From Homalodisca vitripennis (taxonomy: Eukaryota; Arthropoda; Insecta; Hemiptera; Cicadellidae), in NCBI RefSeq assembly GCF_021130785.1, contig NW_025776233.1:238566-302565 (forward strand): 64,000 bases of DNA, written 5' to 3'. The position numbers and the translations under genes were made by a program. Every line of letters begins with the position of its first letter. The stretch's first letter is position 1. The notes beneath the pieces are model-generated. The model searched no databases. It was not told the origin of the DNA and saw only the letters and a list, made by a program, of their open reading frames with translations. Below, piece by piece: positions 10,785 through 22,234 of the stretch.

Positions 10785-12029
10785 AGTAATCTTCCATTAT
10801 CTCTTTTATATAGCTATACAAGGAGCAGTGGCATTGTCACATGCATAATTTTTATGTTATTTATTTGTATCTTGATACTGATTGGTAACTTATTTGATGG
10901 GGATTACATATGTTGTGATTACAGGTAACCTAACACAACAATCAAGCATGAACTTGGAAAATGTAATCCATATCGCAGTAGTGGAGATATATAATATAAA
11001 TAAATGTGTTTTATCCAACCTGTATTTTAAATCACACTAAAACCGTCTTTAATATTAAATATTTTCTAATAGCTAATATGTTAAAAGAAGGACTATCTTT
11101 TAATAGATTAGACCTTTACAAACGCAGTAACTCACTAAAGAAGAGCGCTTTGTTGTAACATTGTTAGTAACGCAGGCAGCATCAATGCAACGTCAAAGAG
11201 ATACAAAGATAGTAAGAGACTCGTCACGGATGTCGTACCGTCAAGCTTCACTTTGACGACACAATACCTTAAGCCTTAGACAGATTGTTTAGGAGCAGCT
11301 ATTTAAATATTGGTTTGAAATTAAATATGACCGTATGAAAGTTTGTTTCTTTCAGTATTACTAATACAACATAATAAAACATATTTTTAGATTAATCGTT
11401 TTGTAAATCCTTGAATTTATAGATTGAAATGTTATGATAAGTAACGGTATTATTATATTTCCGGTATTATACAGATTGCTATCATTAATTCATAATTGCT
11501 TAGATATCCTAAGCACAAAGTTAATGAAATTTTCCAATTAACGGTCAGTTAATTCAAAAATATATTTTATAAAAGATACAAACACTAATAAGCCCAAAAA
11601 GGACATAAGTAATGTTGGAGGTAAGGTTGTAGAAACGCATTATAGTAGTGGAAAACTTCTGGAATAGTTGTGTTGTTACTTAATAAAGTTATGTTATTGG
11701 AAATTTTCGTTGATATGTGAATCCAATAATAGGTGACGTTTCTATAGGCACTGGATGAGGTGGTTGAAACTGTGATACGATCAAATTATACAATATATTT
11801 AAAATTACCATACAGTGCCATAATTCCTGCCAAAATTGTTTAGCTTTCAACGTGCACTTGGATTGGTAACAATCTGTTGTAATACAGTTCGTAAATTCGC
11901 TGTACACTGTAATTATGACTATGCATGGATAAAAATATGTATAATGAAATGATTAAAAATTTTAAAGAAAATTTTAAATTTAATAACTTGAATAAATTGT
12001 TAAACTATGTATTAGGATGCATGATTATT
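10785..12029. other. Gene-free stretch before the mariner fragment
   Basis: AT-rich. A more GC-balanced block at about 11150-11270 (CGTCAAAGAG, GACTCGTCACGGATGTC) could be a worn repeat, but I find no second copy in the window. The open frame on the reverse strand at 11689-11907 has no splice support. Confidence 0.35.
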
Positions 12030-12366
12030 TTGTTTATAAAAGGTGTTCGAATTAGCCTCCGTTGGCATCAATACAGCATTGCACAAGTTTAATTTTGTTT
12101 TTTCACAACTTATCCAACTGAGGAATAGTGATTATATGTATATATGTGGCTTTAAGTTCGTCAATCGTGTGTGGTCTGTTTTGTTCCTTTGTTTGCTTCG
12201 CAGAATCCCATGAGAAGAAATCGTGGGGAGTCAGATCAGGAGATCTTGCAGGCCACAAATTCTTGGAAATTATTCGTTCACAAAACACGTTACGCAGGAA
12301 AACCATTGAAATGTTAGATATATGTGCTGTTGCCTCGTCTTTTTGGAACAAACCATTATTCATTCC
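12030..12366 (-). mobile_element. Truncated mariner-family transposase fragment
   Basis: On the reverse strand the frame reads QKDEATAHISNISM, then LWPARSPDLTPHDFF, then TIDELK, and after stops continues to CIDANGG and FEHLL near 12035-12070. These match the C-terminal half of mariner transposases in order: the second catalytic Asp (usually QQDGAxxH), the RSPDLTPxDFFLWG block with the third Asp, and the CIxANGGHFQHLL end. The N-terminal half with the DNA-binding domain and first Asp is missing, and in-frame stops occur, so this is a dead fragment. Its truncated end lies close to the left border of segment D1a, so the segment junction may have cut it. Confidence 0.8.
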
Positions 12367-13621
12367 ACTTGTGGTACTTAATTCTAGAAGTTTTAGATTT
12401 CACCGACTACTGAAATCCGGAGTTATGTTAATCGCCGACCTATCTTTTGATCTCTTAAGTTGAACATGACCTTAGATTCCAGTTGGGGCGCTAAGAGGAA
12501 ACTCAGCTGGAGCTACATCGAAAATTTAACACATATTTCAAAAGAACCGAAATTTAGTTATAAAATTATTCTACGTTCACTAAATTTACAAGCTTACTTC
12601 CAAAGTACTTGTATATGTAGTATATGTCTGTTAGTAAATGTTTGAAAACATAAAGCTACTTGGTAAAAGCATAGCAAATGGATTATTTATACGACCATAA
12701 ATAGACATTAACCATGCGTCCCAAGTTTCATGTTTAATATTTTACAGAAGAAGTAGTATCTTTGACATGTATAATACGTGTCATAAATGCGATTATTTCA
12801 GTACTTAATAAATGGTTTCAGTTAAACTTCGCTCTTATTTGCAAAACGTTATTCAAGTTCAGTTATCAGTTTATTCATAATTGGATTATGTTTGTGTGTA
12901 AATATTTCAAAATATGTTTACCTATTTCCAAATATAAATAATACATCATTTAAATTTTGATGCCTAAACATTTTGTACAGATATTAAATACTGGAAAGGT
13001 GCTTTTATTTCAATAAAAGTTATATAACCGATAAGAAGTACTGTTTTTATGACTTTGACATTTTCGAGCACTTAATAACTCTTCTTTGACGTCAAAAGTA
13101 CGCCTCTCGTAGTGATTGGCAGCAATCTCTGCCCTTGACGTCTGTTTGATGGCGAATATTGCACTCTTGCTTTAATATCAACTTTTTCATCTGTTATATT
13201 TGAACAATATCGGAATGGGTTTATCCGACATGTTTGTGGTTTCCTGTTATTGTTTCCTTATTTATACTTTTACTTTCTTATAATTATCTAAAAACTGTAT
13301 CGGATTGATTCCTTTCAATTCAAGTCGATGTTTTGACCGTAATGCAATAAAAAATGTAGGTTTACTGAAAGTAAATATTTTAATATCTGGAAAATAAGAC
13401 ACACGTGAAATAAATTAAAATTAAGTTATATATCCGTAAAAACATGTTAATTTGATCTAACTACCACCCAACGCTGTAGAGTCTCGTTAAGGATGTAGTT
13501 AGAATTCCTAAATGATTTTTTATGGTGGACTTGTCACAATATTTGTACTGTTGAAGTGGATTTACAACTTTTTGGATTATAACATTTAAGTAATACTAAG
13601 TTTCAACCTGTAAATTATGAT

Positions 13622-15809
13622 TCCTGTTTCAACCTGTAAATTCTTATTTTATGTGAACAGTTTATGCCCTTTCAAAAAATCAAAAAGGTTTCAAAATTTC
13701 AAAAAAAACTTCATGGATTACTCAAGGTATTCAGATATCCAGATACAAAATCAAGTTCTATCACTCTATCTACATGTGCACTGAAAATGAAAATTTTAAA
13801 GTTTTTTCCGAAATTACAGAAGAGTGTATAGAAGAGTAATTAAAGCCGCAAAGGCCTAAAACATTGAAAAAACCTTAAAAACATGTGACAACTTTTTTAA
13901 AACGGTCTGGTCAATTAATTATTAAGTATCAAACCTTTCTAAAAAACCCAACAAAATTAAAATTATCGACAACGGTACAAAAGTAGAGGACCCCTCGGTG
14001 GTTGCTGGATTATTCGGTCGTTATTACGATTCGATGACTGTGATGGGCGGAGGCACCGAGGGACCTCTCCCCCACGTAAAAGTATCCCGGCGGCCGATGA
14101 CGTCCATGGCTTTGGCCCCTTTGAGTGGGGGGGAAGTGGCTCGCGTCTTGCGGAATCTCAAGGCGAAAAAGTCCTGTGACATCCATGGGGTATCGCATGG
14201 TTAGTTAAACAACGCTCCAAGCAATTGTTGGCACCATTGACCAAACTAATCAATTTTTCATTTGAAACAGGCACCTTTCTAGACAAATTAAAAATTGCTA
14301 AAATCACTCCGATTTTAAAAAAGGACGATCCTTGCGTGACTAGCAATTATCGTCCAATTTCTGTTTTGCCTGCCATCAGTAAAGTCTTTGAAAAAATATT
14401 TTTGGCACGACTGGAAACCTTCCTTTCAAGATTTGAAATTCTGGATCCAGAACAATATGGATTCAGAAAAAAACAGATCAACAGTCGATGCAGTCACAAA
14501 CCTTGTTGAACTCGTTGTCGATGGGTTGGAGAGAACAGAACATGTGCTCAGCATATTTCTTGACCTCTCCAAAGCTTTTGACTGCGTGCACAATGCGACA
14601 CTGCTGCACCAGTTAGAGGAATGCGGCATTCGATGTTTGCCGCACAAATGGATCATGTCTTATCTCAGTGACAGGGTCCAGTGTGTACAGATCGAGAATG
14701 TCCTGTCAGACAAAACACAAGTAACCCAAGGTGTTCCCCAGGGATCAATTCTTGGCCCAGTTCTTTTTAATCTCTATGTCAACGGACTGAAATCATCTAT
14801 CTAGCATGGTAAAGTGATTCAGTACTCTGATGACACGACTATTTGTGTAAAGGCAAAATCAGCTACTGAATTAGAACTCAAATCATTTCTTGATCTAAAT
14901 CTTTGCATTCAACATTTCAATGAAATGAACTTGCAAGCAAACAATTCAAACTCAAATTTCATCAAATTTCTTTTTCAGCAGCGCAATGAACAAAACAAAA
15001 TCACTGTGATGGTGGATGATGAACTCATTGAAGAAACATCTTCCACAAAGTTCCTTGGAATACATCTTGACAAGGAGTTGACTTGGAACGGTCACACGAG
15101 TTAACTCAGGCATTTATGCTTTGCGTAACCTAGCACAATTCTGCTCCCTTGAACTCTTAAGAACAGCCTATTTTGGTTTGGTCCATACTCACTTGGAGTA
15201 CGGAATCAGACTTTGGGGTAGCTGCTCAAAATTCAAGCTGGAAAGGGTTAGACTTCAGAAAAGAGCTGTCAGAACCATATTGAAATTAAAAACAAGAGAG
15301 TCGTGTAGAGAAGCATTTAGGGAACTTAGATTATTGACTTTACCCTCCCTCTATATCTTGGAGGTCGCTCTGTACTGCAGGTCAAGGTGCACTTTGACTC
15401 AAGGCAGGGATGTTCACTCATATGATACTAGAGGTAGGGACAACTACAGAATTCATCCACACAGAAGTACAGCCTTTGAACGGCTGCCATCTCAAGTTGG
15501 TGTGAAAGTAATCAACTGCCTTCCTGAATGCATAAAAAACCAAAACCTGAATCTTTTCAAGACTCGTTTGAAGCACCTTTTGGTGTCTAGTGCCTTTTAC
15601 ACGATTGAGGAGTTTTTTCAATACCGCTGGGAAATTAGTAACCCCCCTAGCCGATATTCTGTTGTTGAGAGTGTGATTGTTTGCATGATTGTTGAGAGAT
15701 GTATGTATGTTTTAGTGAGCTTCAATGTGTATGAATGGCTAGGAAGAATATGACGCTTCCAACACAATTGTAAAATTGTAACAAATGCAATAAAGAATTT
15801 ATTATTATT
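13622..15809 (+). mobile_element. 5'-truncated Jockey/CR1-type LINE (LINE-1)
   Basis: The translated pieces, in order, are a linker (SWITQGIQ near 13713), RT fingers and palm (LKIAKITPILKKDD, NYRPISVLP, FLDLSKAFDCVH, VPQGSILGPVLF, QYSDDTT, STKFLGIHLD) and the thumb/C-terminal region (TAYFGLVHTHLEYGIRLWG, TRGRDNYR, INCLPE). The endonuclease is absent. Frameshifts (near 14485 and 15100) and stops break the frame, so it is a pseudo-element. The 3' end has AATAAAG and a TTA-repeat tail. It is absent from D1b, and ATTATGAT occurs at both edges (13614-13621, 15810-15817), consistent with a target-site duplication. The catalytic box reads YSDD rather than the usual YADD. Confidence 0.85.
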
Positions 15810-15984
15810 ATTATGATCTTGTGTTTGTTTGTAATATTTAGTACATTAAAGAGTAGAAATATCAAACTTTGTTAGCTTTAACAAATCTTAACCTGAAAAA
15901 AATAAACTGATCGAATCTATATTTTGAAATAATATAAACATATCTAACCTTACTCCTAATATAGACTTCAGAACAAATATAGGG

Positions 15985-16100
15985 GTTGGGTGGGTCCTGA
16001 CTTTTTATTCACCCTGCGTAAGAGAGGAAGCTTTACATGTAACCTCAACGAAGCCCGTAACGTGACACAGAGTGAGGCGTATTTTTAACTTGTTAACAGG
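15985..16100. repeat. Dispersed repeat R3, copy in D1a
   Basis: CCTCAACGAAGCCCGTAACGTGACACAGAGTG matches CCTCAACGAAGGCCTTTACGCGACACAGAATG at 54613 (the D1b paralogue) and CCTCAGTGATGCCTGATACGCGACACGTAATG at 36672 outside D1. An interspersed repeat is therefore embedded in D1. Confidence 0.5.
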
Positions 16101-16381
16101 AGGAAATCTGTTCTACTTGCAAATTAATGCGACATACTTTTATAAGATTCGTGATTCAACATATAACACATACTTTTCTTTAAAATGAACTTAAAAACAG
16201 CTGAAATCAAGCAAACAACTGCTATCAGTAAAATTACTCATTAAAAATAAAAAATAAATTTGAGAGTAGTTAAAACTTAAAAGAATCATAATATATTTGA
16301 CAAATGTTTATGGTAAAACATTACTCATTTCTCTGAAAACTGAAATATTTTACGGAATATAAATAGATATGTTGGAAACTG

Positions 16382-16575
16382 TATATAAATATGACGTCAT
16401 TGCATAAATGCGTTAAAAAGTTACACGGGAAGAGGAACATTAGCTGATTGTCGAGGGACTGGGAGATGTAACTCCTGTCATTTAGTCATCAGTCATTAAC
16501 ACGACAGCTGAATGTAACATTGTGGAAGCTCTTCGGATTTACAGAATGTCATAGCTAATAGAGACAAAATATATA
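16382..16575. other. Well-conserved block of D1 with TATA-like element
   Basis: By eye this stretch is among the most similar between D1a and D1b (54895-55090), notably ACGGGAAGAGGAACATTA and GTGGAAGCTCTTCGGATTTACAG. It begins with TATATAAAT (16382-16390), which in D1b is TATAGAAAT. It may be a promoter or leader exon of a duplicated gene, but no donor of the GTAAGT type follows, so the role is open. Confidence 0.25.
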
Positions 16576-17165
16576 GCAATTGGTACTTTGTTAAAAATAA
16601 ATAGTGATAAAACACATATTGAAGGGCATATTTATGATTGAGAGAGCAGTATGTTCTCGAAGTTTATCAACTATTAAATTTGCCATTTTAATATTAAAGT
16701 GTATCCGTAAATATTATAAACATGCATTCCCAGGATCCTTTATTTGAAACACACTGATAACAAAAAAAAATTAACATAACCCAAAACAAGAGTTTAAAAC
16801 TTAAATAGAAAGAGTTTTTAACATTTAAATACCATAAAAAACAAGAATCCAATGAGTTGTATGTTGAATATGTGTAAATGTTTACATAGCACTAATATTT
16901 ATATAACAGAAGGAAAAGAGAATCACCTTATGTTTAATCCATCTGATTGCTTTAATTATAAAATTAATTGAGGTGTGAATTCAACAATGTATATCATAGA
17001 TACATAATTGGGTAAGTGTTAACGAAACTCGGATTGCTTTAAAAGTTAATTTATAACTGGCTGTCTTGTAGACGATCTTCTTTTCACGATATCTGGAAAA
17101 CGACCTGGCAAAAATTACGTTATGCTAGAAGGTTAATTTCTACATGGGAAACAGTTAGTTTAATG

Positions 17166-18910
17166 ATGGTCAAAGTCAAATTCAAAGTCAAGTCTTTTAT
17201 TTCCGTTGATAATAATACAATTATGAGGCAAAAACCATACCGAATAAAGCTATAATTTTTACATTCGTTCACAATACCACATTCAGACATACAATCGTTA
17301 CATTCATCCATACCACTTACTCGCCAAGTCTCTCCACCGCCAACGCCAATGTCAGTCTTCTAGATTGGAGGTCTCCCAACTATAATTTAAAAACTCGTCG
17401 ACGCTATATAATGCTTTAGATGCTTAAAAGCGCTTCAGACGAGTTTTTAACGCCTTGGGCGTTTTTACATTTTTCATGGAATGAGGCAAAGTGTTGATGA
17501 ATCGGACACCTGCCTGCGAGGGCAGGTGTTCATAAACCACTGTTCTGTGTCGCCCAGTACGGTAGTTGTCTCTGCCTCTCGTTTCATATTCATGCACGTC
17601 ACGGCCCCTAGTCAGGACACATTTTGACTTACAGAATAAAACTACCTCCAAGATATAGAGACATGGCAGAGTCAACAGCTGCAATTTTTTGAAAGCTGGC
17701 CTGCACGACTCTCTGAAGTTCATATTGGCGATTGTTCTGATCGCTTTCTTTTGAAGCCTGAAAACTCTCAAAATTTGATTGTTTGAACAAGCTCCCCACA
17801 AAATCACTCCGTAGGAAAGATGTGGGTAAATCAGACCGTAATACGCCGCCATCAGCACCTGTTTTGGGCATTATTTGGCTAAAGATCTTAAAACATAAAC
17901 GCCAGATGCTAATTTTTAACAAACTGAATTAATATGAAATTCCCATGTCTAACCTCAATCAAGGTATATTCCAAGGAATTTGGAGGAGTAAACTTCTTCT
18001 AACGTGGAGTCTCCCAGCATGATGGAAGGCCCACACCCAACCTCCATTGGCCGCAGGGCGAAATTCGAAAAATTAGATCTTTTGGAATTTGTTGTGAGGT
18101 AGATGCTATGAAAGTGTTGGACGCAGTTGTTAAGGTCAACAAAAGCTTTTTGTTCAAAAACTTCTTTTGATTTTTCGTTAAAACAGGGAGCCGTTTCATC
18201 AGCATACTGCACGGGATTCCCGTACATAAGTGATGACTCGATGTCATTGACATAGACCAGAAAAAGGATTGGACTGAGAATAGAGCCTTGGGGAACTCCA
18301 TATCTCAAATTGAATAGACTTGAAAGGTGATTTGTAATTTGGACAGTCTGTGTTCTATAGCTTAGAAATGATTTAATCCACAGCAGGGGCACACTTCGAA
18401 TGGCATGAGATTCAAGTTTGTCAAGAAGTGTATTGTGGTGTGTATTATGTATGTCAAGAAGTGTGTATTATGGTCAACACAGTCGAATGCTTTGGATAAG
18501 TCGAGAAACACACTTATGGTGGGATTCTGACACTCTAACCCCTCTACAAACCATTTCGACCAGACTCACCACTGCGTGTACCGTCGATTTTCCCTTTCTG
18601 AAGCCAAATAGGTCTTCAGAGAGCTGGTTGTGTTTTGCTAAAAAAACAAAGCTTTCTTGTCAAAAATATCTTTCGAAAATCTTGCTCAAAGTTGGCAAAA
18701 TAGAGGCAGGCCAATAATTGTTAAGGGAGCATCGGTCATCTTTTTTAAAAATGGGATGTACTTTAGCAATTTTCAGGATAGAGAGAAAAACTCCTGTTTG
18801 AAAAGACAAGTATACCAATAGAGTCTGGTGCTGGTGATTGTTACTAAGCTGGTACAATTGTCTTTTGTTTGCCGGGGTATGAAACAATTTCCATTGTGTC
18901 TGACTGTATG
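17166..18910 (-). mobile_element. 5'-truncated Jockey/CR1-type LINE (LINE-2), reverse strand
   Basis: Reverse-strand fragments give LKIAKVHPIFKKDD and NYWPASILPTLSKIFE (about 18660-18800), then VPQGSILSPILFLVYVND, QYADETA, SSKFLGIYLD (17955-18300), then YGLIYPHLSYGVILWGAC and TRGRDNYRTG (17424-17858). The order and wording match LINE-1, so both belong to one family though they are clearly diverged. Endonuclease is missing and several frameshifts separate the blocks. The palm box reads YADE instead of YADD, losing a catalytic Asp. The 3' end (17166-17215) carries AATAAAAG and a TTTGAC/TTTGAA tail. Flanking D1 homology is interrupted from about 16735 to 19265, more than the LINE itself. Confidence 0.8.
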
Positions 18911-19400
18911 TCTCGTTGTCCTTAGGCCAAATCGAGAATTAAAAAAAAGCTATGGACTTTAAACTATTCATGCAATAGCAGCGAAAGTTCCTGCGGTGTA
19001 TATACAGATGTGTATATTTTATTGGAGATATGTTGCTTCTGAACTGTTGTATACCATTTTTTATATTTGTAAATGTAATTAAACAAAATATTTTTAACAC
19101 GTGTTATTCATATTTTCCCAACTGCATACGCTAGTAAAGGGAGGCACTAATATCCTATTGCGTGTTAAATAAGATTTAATATTTCCGATGAGCATATTTA
19201 TACATCATTGATAGATAATTTTTTTAACTGAATTGAAAACAAAAATTTATTTAAGAGATAGGTCAATATAATCAATATAAAATATATTTCATAAGTTATA
19301 AATACAGATCTATTATAACAATATTGCTTTGCTATTATTATTTTTCTTGTATCACTTTGAAGAGTCCAACTAAAAACGTACGAAGGTTAAACTACCACTA

Positions 19401-19583
19401 TTGATTGAAAGCGATAAGAAAGTAGTCCATCTTTTAAATTATTCAAGAATTTTTAATGAAATTGAATTTTGTATAAATACAGGCTATAAAATATTATTTG
19501 GTGACAATAATATTCGTTTCATAAAGCTCAAAAAGTTGTATTTACAGTATTACAACGCATGCAAATATTCCTATGTAATGTAA
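19401..19583 (+). other. Short open frame in D1a, probably not a gene
   Basis: A 60-codon frame in D1a. The corresponding stretch of D1b (about 55560-55740) carries several indels that would break it, so I do not call it a gene. It is noted because the 19.2-20.9 kb stretch holds no other coding candidate. Confidence 0.3.
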
Positions 19584-19914
19584 ATAATGTTTTGTAGGCA
19601 ACACTGAAAAAATTTTGACTACATTTTAAGATGATTCATTGCCTAATTCCTCCCGAAGTTATTTGGCTGATGATTATATCCATTCCTCTAAATTTCGTAA
19701 TTACATCAAAAATAAAAAAAAAATCATAAATTTTTAAATATAGTAATAGAACATTCTTACGCTTTTCGAAATTACTTTAATTGTAAGGAATTCGTAATGA
19801 AAATCACGTTTGAAGTCGAAAATTATTTGAATATTTTAGGAAAAGTATGTAACTAATACACTGAAAAATATAACACTAAGTGTTTCAAGTCCTTTCTTAA
19901 GAAATATAACATTT

Positions 19915-20103
19915 TTGAGAGAGATATAAGTGTGAAGAACATTGCAGTGGGAGTTGAGACAGTGAAGGACAAATTACAAAAGGAATTGTGAAGCCTGGGA
20001 AGGGCAACTCTTTCTTGTTGTGTTTAGAGGTTATTTCGCGGGATGTATCTTCTCTTTCGTATAGCCATTTTTGTACATAAATATATATATATATATATAT
20101 ATA
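19915..20103 (+). repeat. R4 repeat followed by (TA)n in D1a
   Basis: AGAGATATAAGTGTGAAGAACATTGCAG through GAAGCCTGGGAAGGGCA is nearly identical to 56075-56165 in D1b. It is followed here by a plain (TA)n tract at 20080-20103, whereas D1b has a (TG/CG)n tract at the matching place. Confidence 0.7.
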
Positions 20104-20832
20104 TAATTTGTCCTATTTATTTTTTAGTTAATGTTTTGTTTTAAATTATGCACATTTATGATTTCCATATAAATTCCTGCTAAAATTTGAAAACAAAGAA
20201 TTAATTATTAAAACAACAGATCGCCGGTATTAAACAGATGAAAGGCGGCTCTTTGTTTTGGCAACGAGGTGTGAAATAGCTTCTCTGTTCTATTTAATAA
20301 ACACTTTCTTGTCGAAGCATGCAATACTATTTATGTCATATGTCCTTATATTGTAGGAATACCTTCTAGATTTTTTCGCATGACAGGTTAAACAATGCTG
20401 TGAAAACGTAATTAACAATTCAATGTAGTCATTAAAATATCACAACATAATCATATTTTTAATTATATTAAGTACTATTTTATTTTTTTATAGCCTTGGA
20501 AACATAGATTAAGCATAACATTAACAACACTTCTTATTTAAATCATTTTTTAATAACCTTTAACGCACATAGGTTATCCTAATATTAAGATTAGAAGGTT
20601 TAGCAATATGATTTTAATTAAAATACTTAGTAAAGACAATGATACTTTTTAGCTTTTGATACAGACTTTTGTAAAACCCAACGTACATGTTTTTCGTAAG
20701 AACTTTATAGGCTATATGTACATATTGATTGGGATAAAAAAACTCTACTTTGGCACTATAAAAATAGTTAGGACATATGCATATTACAATGGTCAAAAGT
20801 AGACGATTTATTGCCGATTTAGTCTTCTCGAA

Positions 20833-20836
<4 letters not shown>

Positions 20837-20905
<69 letters not shown>
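20837..20905. repeat. (TA)n microsatellite ending D1a
   Basis: About 68 bases of TA repeat with one phase slip. D1 homology stops inside it: D1b continues into another TA/CCTTA-rich tract at 57030. The Ile-Tyr frames on both strands across it are artefacts. Confidence 0.95.
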
Positions 20906-20906
20906 C

Positions 20907-21250
20907 AGGGTGATTCAAAACTAAACGGCAATCTCTCGGGAGCTTATTCTATAGCTAAAAACAAGTAAAAAAGTTCATATAACCATATGCCCGGAAACGC
21001 TTCGTTAGCGAGTTACGCCTAGCGAAAGATTTCGCCCGGATTTCAGAACCCTTGGTGAAGTCAGGCCGTATAAAAATGGTAAAGGTAGTTACAAAGATAC
21101 AAATACGATTGTTTTTTATGTTTTTATATCTGAAAAATTTATTAAAATTCGTCCCAGAGCTGTAAATGAAATACTTTCAGAGATATCTTACGTAAAACAC
21201 AAGAATTGGTGCAAAGAAATAACACATTTTTGTGTTTAACGTAAGATTAC
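20907..21250. mobile_element. Putative transposon terminus beginning CAGGGTGATTC
   Basis: Immediately after the TA tract comes CAGGGTGATTCAAAACTAAA and a GC-richer, non-coding stretch (CCCGGAAACGCTTCGTTAG, TTTCGCCCGGATTTCAGA). A CAGGGTG end directly abutting TA repeats is a familiar appearance of DNA-transposon and repeat termini in insect genomes. I could not find a matching inverted terminus or a second copy in the window. It separates D1a from D2a. Confidence 0.35.
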
Positions 21251-21759
21251 TTCCATAAATGTTAAATAAAATTTTTAGTAGCAATAATTAATGATTGTTC
21301 ATTTGTACCGGTTTAGTATTGTATAAATTATTGTTGATGCTGTATTATATATAGAATATAAACAGAAAATAGTGTTGAACATACCTGATGAAAATACTAA
21401 AGATTTAATTTCAGTTACTAATAAGTTTCGGACGCCATTTCGAAGGTTAAAAACCTTCCAGTGCTGATTGATATACAAGGACTTTTGATTCGTGTGAATT
21501 ATATTTCCGACGCCAATGTCGAGTTTCCAAGATCAAGTAACTATATTAAAAAGTGTATATTTATAGTAAATTTTAATTACTTTGGACTAATTATATTTTT
21601 GTTGCACAGCAGATTTTGCCTTTTTCCCGAAAAAAAAGAAAAAAAACACATAAACAGTACTGAGAAGCCTACTTATGTGAAATGAAAACAAAGATAGGTG
21701 TCATAACTGTCTTTTAATTTTTTTTTTTTAGTTTTGTTTTTGGCGATGGAAGAATTTTG

Positions 21760-21882
21760 AAGGAAACAGGGTTTTCCGGACATTTGCCATCGTTCAGTGA
21801 TACAAGAAATCAGAAACATTTAGTGTTACTGATTTTTTGTATCACTAAACGATGGTAAAGGTCCGGAAAAATCCTGTCTTTT
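21760..21882. repeat. Long imperfect hairpin, copy 1
   Basis: Left arm AAGGAAACAGGGTTTTCCGG continues to AAATCAGAAACA, a loop of about ten bases, then GTTACTGATTTTTTGTATCAC and back to GGTCCGGAAAAATCCTGT. The arms are about 55 bases and pair along almost all their length. It could be a fold-back MITE or a transcribed hairpin. Other copies are at 22112-22234 and 39787-39910. Confidence 0.75.
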
Positions 21883-22111
21883 AATGTATAATAGAAAGTA
21901 TGTTAAAAGTGTATATTTATGGTACATTTGAATTACTTAGGACTAATTATTTTTTGTTGCACAGTAGATTTTGCTTTTTTCCCGACAAAAAAGAAAAAGA
22001 ACATATGTAGCAGTTCTGAAAAGCCTACTTATGTCAAAAGACAATAAAGATAGGTGTCGTAACTGTCTTTTATTTTTTGTTAGTTTGGTTATTGCCGATT
22101 GAAAGATTTTT

Positions 22112-22234
22112 AAGGAAACGGGTTTTTCCGGACATTTGCCTTCATTCAGTGATACAAGAGATCTGAAACATTTGGTGTTACTGATCTTTTGTATCACTAA
22201 ACGATGGTAAAGGTCCGGAAAAATCCTGTCTTTT
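22112..22234. repeat. Long imperfect hairpin, copy 2
   Basis: Same structure as the hairpin at 21760. The left-arm base at 22160 is G (A in copy 1) and its partner at 22186 is C (T in copy 1), so pairing is kept by a double change. Other differences are not compensated. Confidence 0.75.

Larger units (their letters stand above)
12400..20907 (+). repeat. Segmental duplication D1, copy a (with LINE insertions)
   Basis: Matches 52799-57050 in the same orientation over nearly its whole length. Landmarks: GAAATCCGGAGT (12413/52813), GGGGCGCTAAGAGGAAACTC (12486/52883), CATTTTCGAGCACTTAATAA (13059/53468), GTCGAGGGACTGGGAGATGT (16450/54964) and TCTTCTCGAATCTGTGTA (20823/57014). Copy a is about 4.2 kb longer, chiefly because LINEs occupy 13622-15809 and 17166-18910. 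By eye the flanks are roughly 85-90 percent identical. Confidence 0.85.

Noticed and set aside
12128..12463. 111-codon frame on the + strand
   Set aside because: Antisense shadow of the mariner transposase fragment running into D1a.
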